Made by a program: the position numbers and the translations under genes. Positions 24,252-35,319 of a stretch of DNA of 64,000 nucleotides are shown here, in pieces (the stretch's first letter is position 1; each line of letters begins with the position of its first letter). The DNA is from Erigeron canadensis (taxonomy: Eukaryota; Streptophyta; Magnoliopsida; Asterales; Asteraceae), in contig NC_057764.1 of NCBI RefSeq assembly GCF_010389155.1, positions 11,036,001-11,100,000 of the forward strand, given 5' to 3'. Below the pieces are notes generated by a model, which worked only from the letters and a program-made list of their open reading frames with translations, did not search any database and was not told where the DNA came from.

Positions 24252-27200
24252 TCAGGCCTGTTTCTTTTTAGCATGCCCAGCTGGCTCTTAAGTGGCCTTC
24301 CTTTTTAGACCTGGAGATGAAGACGAAGTAAGAGAAGTCCTTAGGCCCAGCTCCATCTCCATCAATTCCTTCCTCATCTATTCCTTGCCAATCCTCTTCA
24401 TATAGTATCTAACATCCTGGGAGACATCTTTACCCCTGAATGAAAGACCAATCTCTCTTAATTCTGACCACCCAAAAGCCCTGATTGATCTTTTCTTTCA
24501 TCAGTAAAGTTCCCTTCTCTGAAGAGTTTGACATGGAACTTAGAGAAGTTGTCATGATTTTCTGCTAGATGGATCTCAGCACCCAGTATTGATCGGACAT
24601 CAGCTCTAAATTGTGACAAATGTTCGTACTTTTCTTTTGTCTGAGCCCTTTTCACCATTTCATCCATTTCCCAGGACACTTTTCTCTGTTCAGCAACTTG
24701 TTGAAATTTTTCTTTGTTTATCCTTTCAGTTGTGTTCAAGGGAATGAAGGTGCTAAGATCTGCATCTCTGGCAGCTTTGGATTTTCAGGCTGGTGCCTTG
24801 AGCAAACCCTTAACCTCCTTCCTAAAGTCATGCTCCAGAGCAGTTGCATTACTCCTTACTTGTTGCTGGAGATTTTTCAATTCTTTTCTTCTCTGGGCAA
24901 TAAGATCCAGTATGCTCACACCATAAATTTCATAATCATATACTTGTTCATCCTGAGCATACATGGATCGAATATAGACGTCATCCAAGGCATCCAGACA
25001 CTTCTTTAGCCTGGGATCATCCTTCATCTTCTTGTAAACTTCAATTTGTACGCCCAACCTGCCAGCGTTGTAAGAATCCAGAGTCCCATGCCTGGTCATA
25101 TCTAACTAGTGAGCAATCAAGTCATCTTTTAAGTTTTTCTTGAAAATTTCAATTAAGATGCACTCTTGTTACAGTCTCTTTGCCTTGGCTTCATCTGTTG
25201 GTTCCCAAGCACCACTTTCTTTCTTTTGAGACTTTTCATTGTGGTTGGGATGTCTAGGAACTCTTCAAATACTGGCTCACTGGCATCAGTACCAGCAGCC
25301 TCTTCCTCAACTTGTCCACTGGCTTTAGTACCAGTGACATCTTCTCCAGTAACCTTCTTCCAGACTTCGATCTTCTTCTTAAGATCACCAACCTTCTCTG
25401 TACCAAAACCAGAACCTTCCCCCTTGGAAGCATCTCCTCTGAACTTTCTAACAACTTCATCACTAAGGGTGCTGACCACTGAGTTTTTCTCCAGGGTTGG
25501 CCTGCTCTCCAGAGAGCTTATTCTGGTGGTCAAATTCTGAACATCACCAGTCAGACTTGCCAGAGGTTAAGCAACTTCAGTTTGAATGGCAGTCTGAACA
25601 CTTTTCACCACATCCCCCTTGATTCCTTGGACTGCAACTTGTATTGATTCAGAATTTCTATTTGTTGCCATGACAAGTTCATCCAGCTTCTCAAAGACTA
25701 TCTTCTCATTTCCAGCAAAAATGTTCATTTCTGACTTAAGATTATTGGAAATTAGAGTTTTGAAGTCAGAAATAACCTGAGAAGAAGCCTGAAGTGATCT
25801 CTCTAGGTCCGCCACCTTATCAAAAAGGCCTTGGACCTCGGTTGAAGAAGAAGAGGAGAGACTACTGGAAGGATTGGTGATTCTGGTGATTGATGATACT
25901 GGCAACACCCTTGTGATATTTTTAGTTGGTTGGGTGACTACCAGTGGTTCAGAATGTTGAATTTCTGGTGCAGAAGGTGATTCAAGAGTTGTTGTTGTTT
26001 GTTCTGGGAGAGGTGTTGGTGTATTTTCTAGGGGTGGAAGAGGCATATTAGATAGAATTGACTGGGAGACAGAGTGGATGGTGCGATCAATTTGTTCTTC
26101 TCCCAGAAAACTCATATTTACATCAAAATCATTATCCTCAGACAGTGGAGAGTCAACCATATCCCAATCTGGGCCGGTTCCACCTGCCTGGTCCTCTACT
26201 TGTACATTCTCCACCCCAACATTTAAATCAATCTGAGCCACCTGCTCCAGATCATCTCCTTCAACCTGCCTAACTTGTTCCCCCTCAACCTCTTCAATAA
26301 TTAGGGACCCATCAGCAGCCATGATGTCCCCACTTTCAGCAGTTGCTACTGGAATGACAAGAGGTGATCCAGACCCTCTTTCTTCTTCACCACTTCCTTC
26401 TACTTGTACTGGGGAAATGGTTGTTGGGGCAGTTTCCTGACCAATTTCTCTAGAATCTTGATGAGTTGATTTTGGAAGGGATGACACCAGAACTCCGTCT
26501 CTCTTAAGACGACGAGTTCTATTCCTTGGCCTGGTGGGATTAGGTGGAATTTCAACAATATTCACACCAGGTTGCTGAAGATCTGGGGCGATCTGGGAAA
26601 TAGGTTGCACCCTTTCAGCAGTAACATCATCAGCAATTTCCTCATTGTTATGAGGCTCACCAGCAACCTCCTCATCAGGTGATGATGCAATTGCATCTTC
26701 TTGAATTCTGAATTGATAAAGCATCACCGATGGAACGTCGACCTCAGTAGGAGATGAGGTCAACTGGTTGAGATCCCTCAGATATTCACACATTGAAAAA
26801 TGAGTTGTATTTACAGAGTACTCATTCTTCAAGGCCCTTCTGAATATGATGGACAGAAATCGAATGTATGGAATGAAGGCCTTCCTGCTCTTGTCCCTCA
26901 ATCTGTCCACCAAATCATTAAAGAAAATTTGGGCAAAGTCTACCCTGTACCCATTTCATAAGCAGTAAGCAATCTGGAGTTGTGTCTGGTTTATCTGATC
27001 TAAACCTCCAGAACTGCCACCCAAACACTCAACAACATGAGTGAAGAAATATCTCCATGAATCTGTCAGCCTGCTCATATATACAGTGCCCTTCCTGAGC
27101 AGCTGACCATTCTCATCCACTATTTCTGTGTGCCCCATCAACCTGCACTCCTCCCTGTTATTGATTCCAGATGGAATCTCAATGGGCATTTCATTCTCAT

Positions 27201-27579
27201 CGAAGTAATTCATCCTCAGGGCATCTCTGAGGGAATCAACAGTAATGGTGAAGTGTTTGGTGCCTTGTTTTAATGTGTAGTGGATGGATTCATCACTTTC
27301 CATGTACACAGCAGTATACCAGAATTCACAAAGATAGTCATGATACATTTTGTCCGGATTTAGGGTTAGGGAACCATAGAGTGGACTACTCAAGAATAAA
27401 GTGTTCAACCTTCCAATGATTGAAGTTGCAGTGTGATTTGTTGAGAGTTTTGCCATCCAATTATTCATGTTTATGCAGATGGCATCGGCAGAAAGAGATA
27501 TATGATTTGCCTTCTTGACATTATCAGCATGAGTATAATTTGCGGCTAGAAGATTTTTAGGAGATGGTTTAGGAGCCAT
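24252..27579 (-). pseudogene. Third ORF of element B
   Basis: Starts MAPKPSPKNLLAANYTHADN and ends in a KR(x)n KKK tail at 24252. Readable over more than 1,000 codons with in-frame stops at about 26953 (TGG to TGA) and 25567 (CAA to TAA), plus breaks at 25100-25150 and 24740. Regions in order: conserved N-terminal domain (1-290), acidic/Pro/Ser/Thr linker with REEERGSGSPL-like blocks, coiled-coil segments (VADLERSLQASSQVISDFK, LTTRISSLESRPTLEKN), a conserved C-terminal domain (GTLDSYNAGRLGVQIEVYK, DDVYIRSMYAQDEQ, HVKLFREGNF). The changes between A and B in the N-terminal part are mostly conservative (for example ITADA/LSADA), suggesting it was once under protein-level selection. Role unknown. 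Confidence 0.82.
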
Positions 27580-28542
27580 TTTAGATATATGAAAATGAAA
27601 GTGAAGGAATTTAAGATTGAAAACAGAAATTTAATAAGAGAGAAGATGATGATTGGAGAGTAAATGAATAAGGAAATAAATGAAGGAATTTGAAGATATG
27701 GGAGTAAATGATTTTCGAGATGAAACTGAAAGTGAAGGTAAATGTGGGTATTTATAGAAGAAAGAGAAAATGGAATTCAAAACGGTAATTTTGAAAAAGT
27801 TCAAAACAGTTTTGATCGGTTTTGACATCCGCATATAATGTTTCCCATCACACATAAATGTATGACGGTTGACAGCCCACAAAAATTACCAACTTGCACT
27901 TTTTGTCTTCCCAAGGTAACAAAACCATCATTTAAATTGAAAAAGTCATGCCACGTAAGGTGAACAGTAACTTTCCAGATGAAAAATTTGTAAGGTTGAC
28001 ATGCACTATCCTTAAGTATTAAAAAAAATAAAAGAAATGATTTGACACACAAAGACTCATTTTAATGCATCTGGAGGTTGACTGGACACTCCAGTTTCAC
28101 TGGTGGATTAGGCCAGTATAACATGCATTAATGGTACACTGGAGGGACACTCCAGTAAGTACCCAGATTTGACCATTCTGGTAATCCTCAAATACGCACA
28201 TCAACTAATATAAACAAATGAGAGGGACACATTTACAAAGAAACTGAAGTCACTTCAAACATGCACGTCAACTTATCTAGTATTAATGAGAGGGACACAT
28301 TTACAAGGTACTAGAAACATTTTTCAGAAAAATTTGTCCAGTGAGAAAATAAAAATTCCCACTGAAACTTAGATAAAAAAAAATGTGGTCTGAGGCTTTC
28401 CCCCTGGAATGGTGATCCATAAATCTATCAGTGCAAAGATAGTATCACAAAGGCGTTCGATAGCTTTACTGGTATAGATTTATAAATCTGGAATCAAAGA
28501 TACCCGCCAGTGTCACAAAGGCGTTCATAACAAGGTTCCAGA
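27580..28542 (-). other. Non-coding region between pol and ORF3 of element B
   Basis: About 960 bp without coding. It carries two copies of CACAAAGGCGTTC (plus-strand reading, 28446-28462 and 28514-28526), each enclosed by a perfect inverted repeat (28419-28428 with 28474-28483, 10 bp; 28485-28493 with 28536-28544, 9 bp). A purine-rich minus-strand CCAGGGGGAAAG lies at about 28398-28409. It also contains the probable leader of ORF3. Confidence 0.7.
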
Positions 28543-28544
28543 TT
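28419..28544 (-). repeat. Two hairpins displaying the GAACGCCTTTGTG motif (element B)
   Basis: Stem 1 is ATAAATCTAT/ATAGATTTAT with motif copy 28446-28462 in its loop. Stem 2 is AATCTGGAA/TTCCAGATT with motif copy 28514-28526 in its loop. The stems differ in sequence while the loop motif is conserved. The second stem overlaps the pol stop codon (28543-28545). Confidence 0.75.
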
Positions 28545-29889
28545 AAGGGTTCAACATTCCCAACTCACTGACAAGATTTTGAAAAGTTTTCTCATCCAAA
28601 GGTTTTGTAAAAACGTCAGCAAGTTGTTTATCAGTCGGAATAAAGTGGATTTCAACATCATTTTTCATTACATGATCGCGAATAAAATGATACCTGACAT
28701 CAATGTGTTTCGTTTTGGAATGCATGACTGGATTGTTTGAGATAGCAATGGCACTGGTATTGTCACAAAAGATAGGAGTCTTTGAATACTTAATACCATA
28801 ATCAAGCAACTGGTGCTTCATCCAGAGTATCTGAGCACAACAACTGGCTGCAGATACATATTCTGCTTCAGGAGTGGATAAAGAAACTGAAGTTTGCTTA
28901 TTACTGGTCCAGTTCACCAGTTTGCCACCAAGGAAATGACATCCACCAGTAGTGGATTTCCTGTCTATCTTACAACCTGCATGATCTGAATCTGAATAAC
29001 CCATTAGATCTAAGCCTGAGCCTTTAGGATACCAAAGACCCAAATTGGGAGTACCCTTAAGGTACTTCAAAATGCGCTTTACAGCTGCCAGATGAGATTC
29101 TTTTGGGTTAGACTGACATCTGGCACAAAGACATGTTGCAAACATTATATCTGGTCTACTGGCAGTTAAATACATTAGTGAAACAATCATGCCTCTATAG
29201 GCAGTGGTGTTTACTGGCTTCCTATCAGGGTCTGAATCTATTGTTAAAGGTGCAGAATTTGGAGTTGATTTTGAAGGTGAAGAATTCATATCGAATTTTC
29301 TTAAAATATCTCTAACATATTTTTCTTGATTAATAAAAATACCATCACTGGTTTGTTTAATCTGGAGTCCAAGAAAAAATGTTAATTCACCCATCAAACT
29401 CATTTCAAATTTTGAAGACATGATATTTGAAAATTTCTTGCACAAAGATTCATCAGTAGAACCAAAAATAATATCATCAACATAAACTTGTACCAACAGA
29501 AGATTACCTCTTTCACGAAGAATAAATAAGGTATTGTCAATTGCACCTCTTTTGAAACCGTTTTCTGATAAGTGTTTGGTCAAAGCATCATACCAGGCTC
29601 GAGGGGCTTGTCTGAGGCCATACAGTGCCTTGTCCAGATGATATACCCAATGTGGATGCTTTTCATCAATGAAGCCTGGAGGTTGCTTGACAAAAACTTC
29701 TTCTTCTAATTCTCCATTCAAAAATGCACTTTTTACGTCCATCTGGTAGACCTTGAACTTATGATGAGCAGTAAAGGCTAAAAACATTTTGATGGCTTCT
29801 AACCTTGCTACTGGTGCAAATGATTCTTCAAAGTCAAGGTCTGTCTGGACGTACCCTTGTGCCACCAATCTAGCCTTATTTCTGATCAC
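28543..29889 (-). pseudogene. Copia reverse transcriptase and RNase H, element B
   Basis: An open stretch of 448 codons that ends at the natural pol stop. RT blocks: [53 protein letters not shown], active-site YVDD in [13 protein letters not shown] (near 29480). RNase H follows with [35 protein letters not shown] and [15 protein letters not shown], and the C-terminal [17 protein letters not shown]. It is the best preserved coding segment of the window's retroelements. It is listed as a pseudogene because the upstream part of pol has stops (for example near 30013, CAA to TAA). Confidence 0.9.
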
Positions 29890-30009
29890 ATGACCATCTT
29901 CATCAACCTTATTCCTAAAGACCCATCTAGTTCCAATTGGTTCTTTCTTGCCAACTGGAGGAGGAACCAGATTCCAAACTTTATTTTGTTCGAACTGGTG
30001 AAGCTCTTC

Positions 30010-31405
30010 TTACATAGCTATCACCCAGCTTGGATCATTTATTGCCTCGTCAATCTTCTTCGGTTCAATCAGTGATAAGAAGCTGACATATAAACATTGT
30101 TCACTGGAGGCACTTCTGGTCTGAACCCCTCTACTAGAGTCACCGATAATCTGGTTGATTGGGTGAGCTTTTGTCCACTTAGAGTATTGACCAGGATTGT
30201 TTCTTACAACAATATCAGTTGAAGAGTTCAATTGATTTTCTGGAGTTGGATCTTGCCAGACAACTTCAGCATCTTCATCAGAATCTGTAAGATCACGATT
30301 TGCATCATGAAATTCTTCATTTAAAGGCATTTCTTGGACTACTTGCTCAAAATCAACTGAATCTGATACTGGAGGGGTACTACGAACATCTGATCCAATA
30401 ACAAGTTCAGAGGGTAGTTTGAAACTTATTGAAGGATAGAATGAAGTATTACTGGAAGGTTTTTCAAATTGCACTGGTTCCAAGTCAGGATAACTGGAAA
30501 CATCTTCAGATGAATCTTTATTGTAGTTGATAGGATCAGATTCACCAAAGATAATTGGACTTTCCGGGGGAGAATTAAGGGTTGGCTTTTTATTGATTGC
30601 TTCATTTGACTCATCAAATGTGATATGAATTGACTCCTGCACCTTTTCCAGTCTTTTGTTGTAGACTCTAAAGGCTTTGCGAATGGCTGAATATCCTAAG
30701 AAATATCCTTCATCAGCTTTGGCATCAAATTTGCCTAATTGACTGGAGTCGTTCAGGATGTATACTGGACATCCAAAAACGTGAAAATAACCAATATTTG
30801 GTTTTCTATTTCTCGATATTTCATAGGATGTCTTCTTGTGTCTCATCACATATACTAAGCGATTTTGAGTGTGCCAAGCAGTTGCAATTGCTTCAGCCCA
30901 GTACATTTTAGGAAGACCAAATTCAGCAAGCATACTCCTGGCAGCTTCTATCAGCGTTCTGTTCTTTCTTTCTACAACTCCATTCTGCTCTGGAGTGTGT
31001 GCTGATGAGAAGTTCTGAGAGATGCAAGTGTCAGTGCAGAATTTCTCCAGAGTTGCATTCTAGAATTCTGTACCATTATCACTTATTAACTGACACACTT
31101 TTCGCTTATATTTGAGTTCAATTTGCTTGATAAGAGTGATGATTTCAGCAGCAGTTTCATTCTTTGACCTAAGAAATATTACCCAACAATATCTGGAGTA
31201 TTCATCAACAACTACCAGGGTATATTTTTTACCAGCACGAGTCTGAACATTAACTGGACCAAAGAGGTCCATATAAAGCATATGAAGAGGTTCAGATATG
31301 CTAAAATTCTGTTTTGTCTTGAAACTGGTGCGTTTCTGCTTCCCCATCTCACATCCTGGACATGGCCTTTCCTTTTTGAAGGAGACAGAAGGTATCCCAT
31401 CTGCA
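30010..31405 (-). pseudogene. Copia integrase, element B
   Basis: Contains the end of the zinc-binding part (CPGCEMGKQKR), the catalytic core (HMLYMDLFGPVNVQ, TLVVVDEYSRYCW, SDNGTEF, PEQNGVVERKNRTL by alignment with A) and the long C-terminal region FHVFGCPVYILNDSSQLGK, GYFLGYSAIRKAFRVYN. Stops at about 31407 and 31060 replace glutamine codons of the sister copies. The region up to 30010 links integrase to RT. Confidence 0.88.
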
Positions 31406-31407
31406 AG

Positions 31408-31887
31408 TTATTTTCTGGACAACTTGTTGATATTCTTGAAATTTAAATGGGACAACCTTTTATGCCATAGCCAGTTTGTGTCTTCATCAGCCTTGGTATA
31501 GAAACACTGCTCTGAAGGAGAGCTTTCCATATCCATCACGTACACATTCCCTTTTCTGGGAGCAATCAATACTACCTTCCAATCCTTATTAAATACGATG
31601 CCTTGAGAGATGTTAAATAACACCTGGTAGCCATCATCACACAACTGACTCACACTTATGAGATTATATTTCAACCCATTTACATAAGCCACTCGTCTGG
31701 ATTTGACTTGACCATTATTTAGAACACTGTATCCCTCAGTCTTTCCAGAACCATCATTTCCAAACGTAATGGAGGGTCCGTCTGAAACTTCGAACTCCTC
31801 CAGCAGGGTCTTACATCCGGTCATTGTCCTGCCAGCAGCACTGTCAAGATACCAAATATATTTCTTTCGATCGCCCTGCACATCCAC
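31408..31887 (-). pseudogene. Copia protease and integrase zinc domain, element B
   Basis: Aspartic protease with the active-site region YLDSAAGRTMTG (plus-strand 31816-31850): the usual copia DSG is DSA here, as also in element C. Typical following blocks: GLKYNLISVSQLCDDGY and APRKGNVYVMDM. The integrase HHCC start LWHKRLSHLNFKNINKL follows. The frame ends at a stop at 31408. Confidence 0.85.
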
Positions 31888-31892
31888 CAGAT

Positions 31893-34279
31893 TATTAGTT
31901 TAAAGGTTTGCGAACCCATCGACTGATGGGTTCTCTGGATCCACAAGGATGGATCCCAGCAGGTATCTGGTTGATTTCACTTTCAAAAATAGTGGGTTTC
32001 TCAGTAAACACCACTGGAACTGACAGTTTTGAAACCTTTTTCTTTTTCTTGTCAATAGGTGTGCTCGATTTTTCTTTCTTGGAAAAAGGTTTTTTATTTT
32101 GTTTAGGGCCAAATGAAGTATCCTCAAAATTGTTAATTCTTGCATTACAACTTTGAACTTGACAAGCCAGTAGTTGAAACTGACTCTCCAGCCTTAACAA
32201 AATATTTTCTTCAGATGACACCATAGCCTTTCCAGTTGACTGTACTTTTGGCTTAGGTGGAGGAACAACATTCTTCTTTTTCTGAACCTGGGGTTCTTTA
32301 GAAGATGATTGAGGCAAAGGTTTATTCTGCTTCACCTTCTTGACTGGAGCATTCATCTGTGGAGCTCCAGTCTTAACCTCAGACAATTGAACAGGAGGAA
32401 TAATACAAGTTTTGGGTGTTGTTGGTTCATCATAGATAGTGCTAGGTTTTAACACTTCAGGCAGTCGGTCAACAACAGGTATTAATGCAGCAGCATTAAC
32501 ATCACCCCCCAGATATGCACGTTTTTGGGAGGGGTACTGGTTACGTGCAGCATCATATGGTTTCTTGGTCTCAAGCCATGACTGGATAACATATTTTTCT
32601 TTTGATAAAAGATTTTCCAGTTCTTCCTTTTCTTGGACCAGTTGTTCAGTAACCAAAACTTGTGCTTTGAAAGCGAGTTCAATATCTTGCAATTCTTTTA
32701 ACTTAGATTGTAAGTTTGTCATTTCAGAAAAATCTGTTTCAAAATTATTTGACATTTATGAACGAACAGTTTCCACAAACATTAAATCAGAGTTTAAAGC
32801 TTCAGCAATGTCCAATTTTAACTCAGGATCAGTTTCTTTGTCATAATCTATTACCTTTTTAATGACAATGTCCACCCATCTTCCAGATGTGACATCTTCT
32901 TTCACCAGATGCTCTTCATCAGCTAGAGCCAAATAACAACAATCTCTTTCCTCTTAATCATCAACTGATGAGTCATCAGAGGGAACCCATTCTTCTTTTG
33001 CCACCATGCATTTATTATTATCTTTCTCTGCAGACATGAAAGCAATTTGAGCCTTAAGCTTTTTGTATTTTAATCTGTAGCTATCATCAGGCTTGTTATA
33101 AAAAGTTGATGGACCAGATTGTGAGACAAACTGATTGGACTTGCATTCTTTCATGAATTGACCTTTTCTGCCACACTTAAAGCATGTCAGATTGGTCTTA
33201 TCAGTGGAAGAACTGGGTGCAGTGTGTCCAGTGGGTCTGTTAGCTCTGGCTTTGAAACGGTTAAACGTTTTAGCCATCATAGCCATCAGATCATCACTAT
33301 CAGTTTCATCATAATCTGGAGAGATATTATTCATGACTCCAGAATCTATTAATTATGACATCATCTTCTTCATCGAAAATACATTCTCGGAAGACATTAA
33401 TGCTGCACATGGTGGTTCAGTATGACTAACCACAGGGGAACTACTGGAAGCATGATTAATAGCATCTTTTTCTGCCTCAATTCTCTGGGCTTGATTCTCT
33501 TAAGTGAATTTGAAGGCTCCATACAAAGATGACAAAGTATGGGAATGCAAGGTTTTACCTTGTCTCAAGACCACGACCATATGAGACCATTTTGAAGGAA
33601 GAATATCACAAAATTTTTCAAGAAGTATGTCCTTGTCCTTTTCTACCCCAAGCCCTCTTAACTGGTTTATGATGGACATAAATCTGGTGTAGGTACCAGT
33701 TAATGATTCATTGGGTAGGGCAAAAAATAACTCGTACTTCTTATTTAAAGCCACTTTCCAGGTAACAATAGTATCATCACCACCTTCATACTGGTTCACT
33801 AGTTCATCCCACATGCTTTTGGCACTGGGATAAATCACTAGTGTGGGAATAAGAGCTTCAGCAACGGCCCCAAGGATCATGACTTTTAAGGTAGTGTCAA
33901 TATTGACCAGTCTCCTTTCCTCTTCAGACCAGTGTTCCTCTCTCTTTTCCCTCCCAGATCTTGCTCCAGCTGGATCAAGAAGTGGATTGAGAGGACTTCT
34001 AGGAATATAGGGTCCTTCATGTAAAATTTTAAACATATTCCTCTCAATACCAGTAACATGTAATAACATCCTAGCTTTCCACGTGCCAAATTCATTACCA
34101 TTCCCACTGAATTTAGGAACAGGAGTGTTTGAGTAGTGCACATGCACGTGTGTAGGAGCAGGAATAGGAGGTGGTGGTGGTGGATTATTGTTAGCATGGT
34201 CATTGGTTTGTTCAAAATCATTTATGGGTGGAGCTCCAGTATTTAAAGGGGTTCCTTGTCTATTCTTTGGGTTGGCCAT
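31893..34279 (-). pseudogene. Copia gag and coiled-coil spacer, element B
   Basis: Starts MANPKNRQGTPLNTGAPPIN at 34279. Gag core: FGTWKARMLLHVTGIER, FMSIINQLRGLGVEKDKD, LPSKWSHMVVVLRQGK. Interrupted by TAA at about 33500 and others. The zinc knuckle (33144-33185) reads CFKCGRKGQFMKEC: the expected histidine is glutamine. The following 290 codons (31895-32755) are rich in E/Q/K/L heptads (LKELQDIELAFKAQVLVTE) and then K/P/S, a spacer between gag and protease seen in the Sirevirus lineage. Confidence 0.85.
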
Positions 34280-34317
34280 CGAGAGAATGCAGATCTAGGC
34301 AAGTATGTTAGCCTTCT

Positions 34318-34329
34318 GCTCTGATACCA
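34318..34329 (-). promoter_or_regulatory. Primer-binding site of element B
   Basis: TGGTATCAGAGC on the minus strand next to the 5' LTR, complementary to initiator Met tRNA. Confidence 0.85.
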
Positions 34330-34331
34330 AT

Positions 34332-35314
34332 TGTAAAGTCCCTCACTCGATGGTTTAACCCACAAGTGTAGAATAACAAGTCAAGTAATCACTAGATAGG
34401 ACTAGTATTAAACGTCAAGTAAACACAAGATTGGACTAGTATTACGATAAATATAAATGCAAGAATATATATAACGTAATACGTACTTAAGCAATATAAA
34501 GATAAGCAAGTAACAAAATGGTGAGACACAATGTAATTTTCAAGTGTATTTTATTTATTGATGTTAAATAAAATACAAGGTTGTTGCGGAACAAGATATT
34601 ACAAAGTAAGTATCTAAACAACCTATGAATTACAAGTGATCTAATCTTTGCTAAATAAACTCTTTGATCGAAATACTTAAAGTTGTGAAGTATGACTGTT
34701 TAGATCGAGAGTATTTGAGCAAAGGCACCAAATTGCAAAAGTATGTAATTTGGACGAGGAAGTGACTTGGTATTTATAGGCAAAAAGAATAAATATAATA
34801 TTTTTTTTGCCGTACAAATATGGTTACATGCATTTAAGGAAATTACTTTAATTCCTTAAAACAATTGATTAAAGTACAAGAATAAAGTCACATAATAGTG
34901 ACTTGACTTCTAATTAACCAACCACCTTTACATGCGTGTAAGGCTTTTAACAAAAGACAAATAGATTGTCCGGTTAAAGGTATGTAAAGGCAAAAAGTCA
35001 ATTCCTCGTAATCAGTGTTCAGACTTGTAAGGTCTAGAACACTGACAAGGACTCCAGTCAGGAGATCTGGTAAGTCTTCCAATGAGCTTCGCTATTTGTC
35101 AGACTTCTTTCTTCAGACTTCAATCTTCGACTTCAGTGAGAATGTTCTTCAGTGGAAAGATCTTGACTGGAGTGAAGTCTAGTGAGCAAATCTGGTGGAA
35201 TCCAGATTTCTATACAAGCAAGTTGTTCACTGGTCTTCTCTTAATTTCTGGACAAATCTTCAAAGGGCTCTAGTAGTCACGTCTGGAGCGAGTCCAGTAA
35301 ATCTGGACCTAACA
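34332..35314 (-). repeat. 5' LTR of element B
   Basis: 983 bp, ends in the conserved CTGGACCTAACA (plus strand) and is followed by the GACAT target duplication. By eye about 35 substitutions and one short indel against the 3' LTR. Confidence 0.92.
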
Positions 35315-35319
35315 GACAT

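Larger units (their letters stand above)
22981..35314 (-). mobile_element. Ty1/copia element B (Sirevirus-like), complete but decayed, nested in A
   Basis: 12,334 bp on the minus strand, flanked by the target duplication GACAT (22976-22980 and 35315-35319), which lies within ORF3 of element A. It has both LTRs (34332-35314 and 22981-23964), primer site, gag, coiled-coil spacer, protease, integrase, RT, RNase H, a non-coding spacer with hairpin-displayed motifs, ORF3 and polypurine tract. By eye the two LTRs differ at about 35 positions over 984 bp, so the insertion is old but younger than element A. Several stops in pol come from single substitutions, and RT-RNase H is still open over 448 codons. 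Confidence 0.93.

Noticed and set aside
25166..25540. Plus-strand ORF opposite ORF3 of element B
   Set aside because: Antisense shadow of the coiled-coil region; its serine/leucine-rich composition reflects the reverse complement.
21018..27579. Envelope-like protein for the third ORF
   Set aside because: No signal peptide or hydrophobic membrane span; coiled coils and a basic nuclear-type tail point elsewhere.
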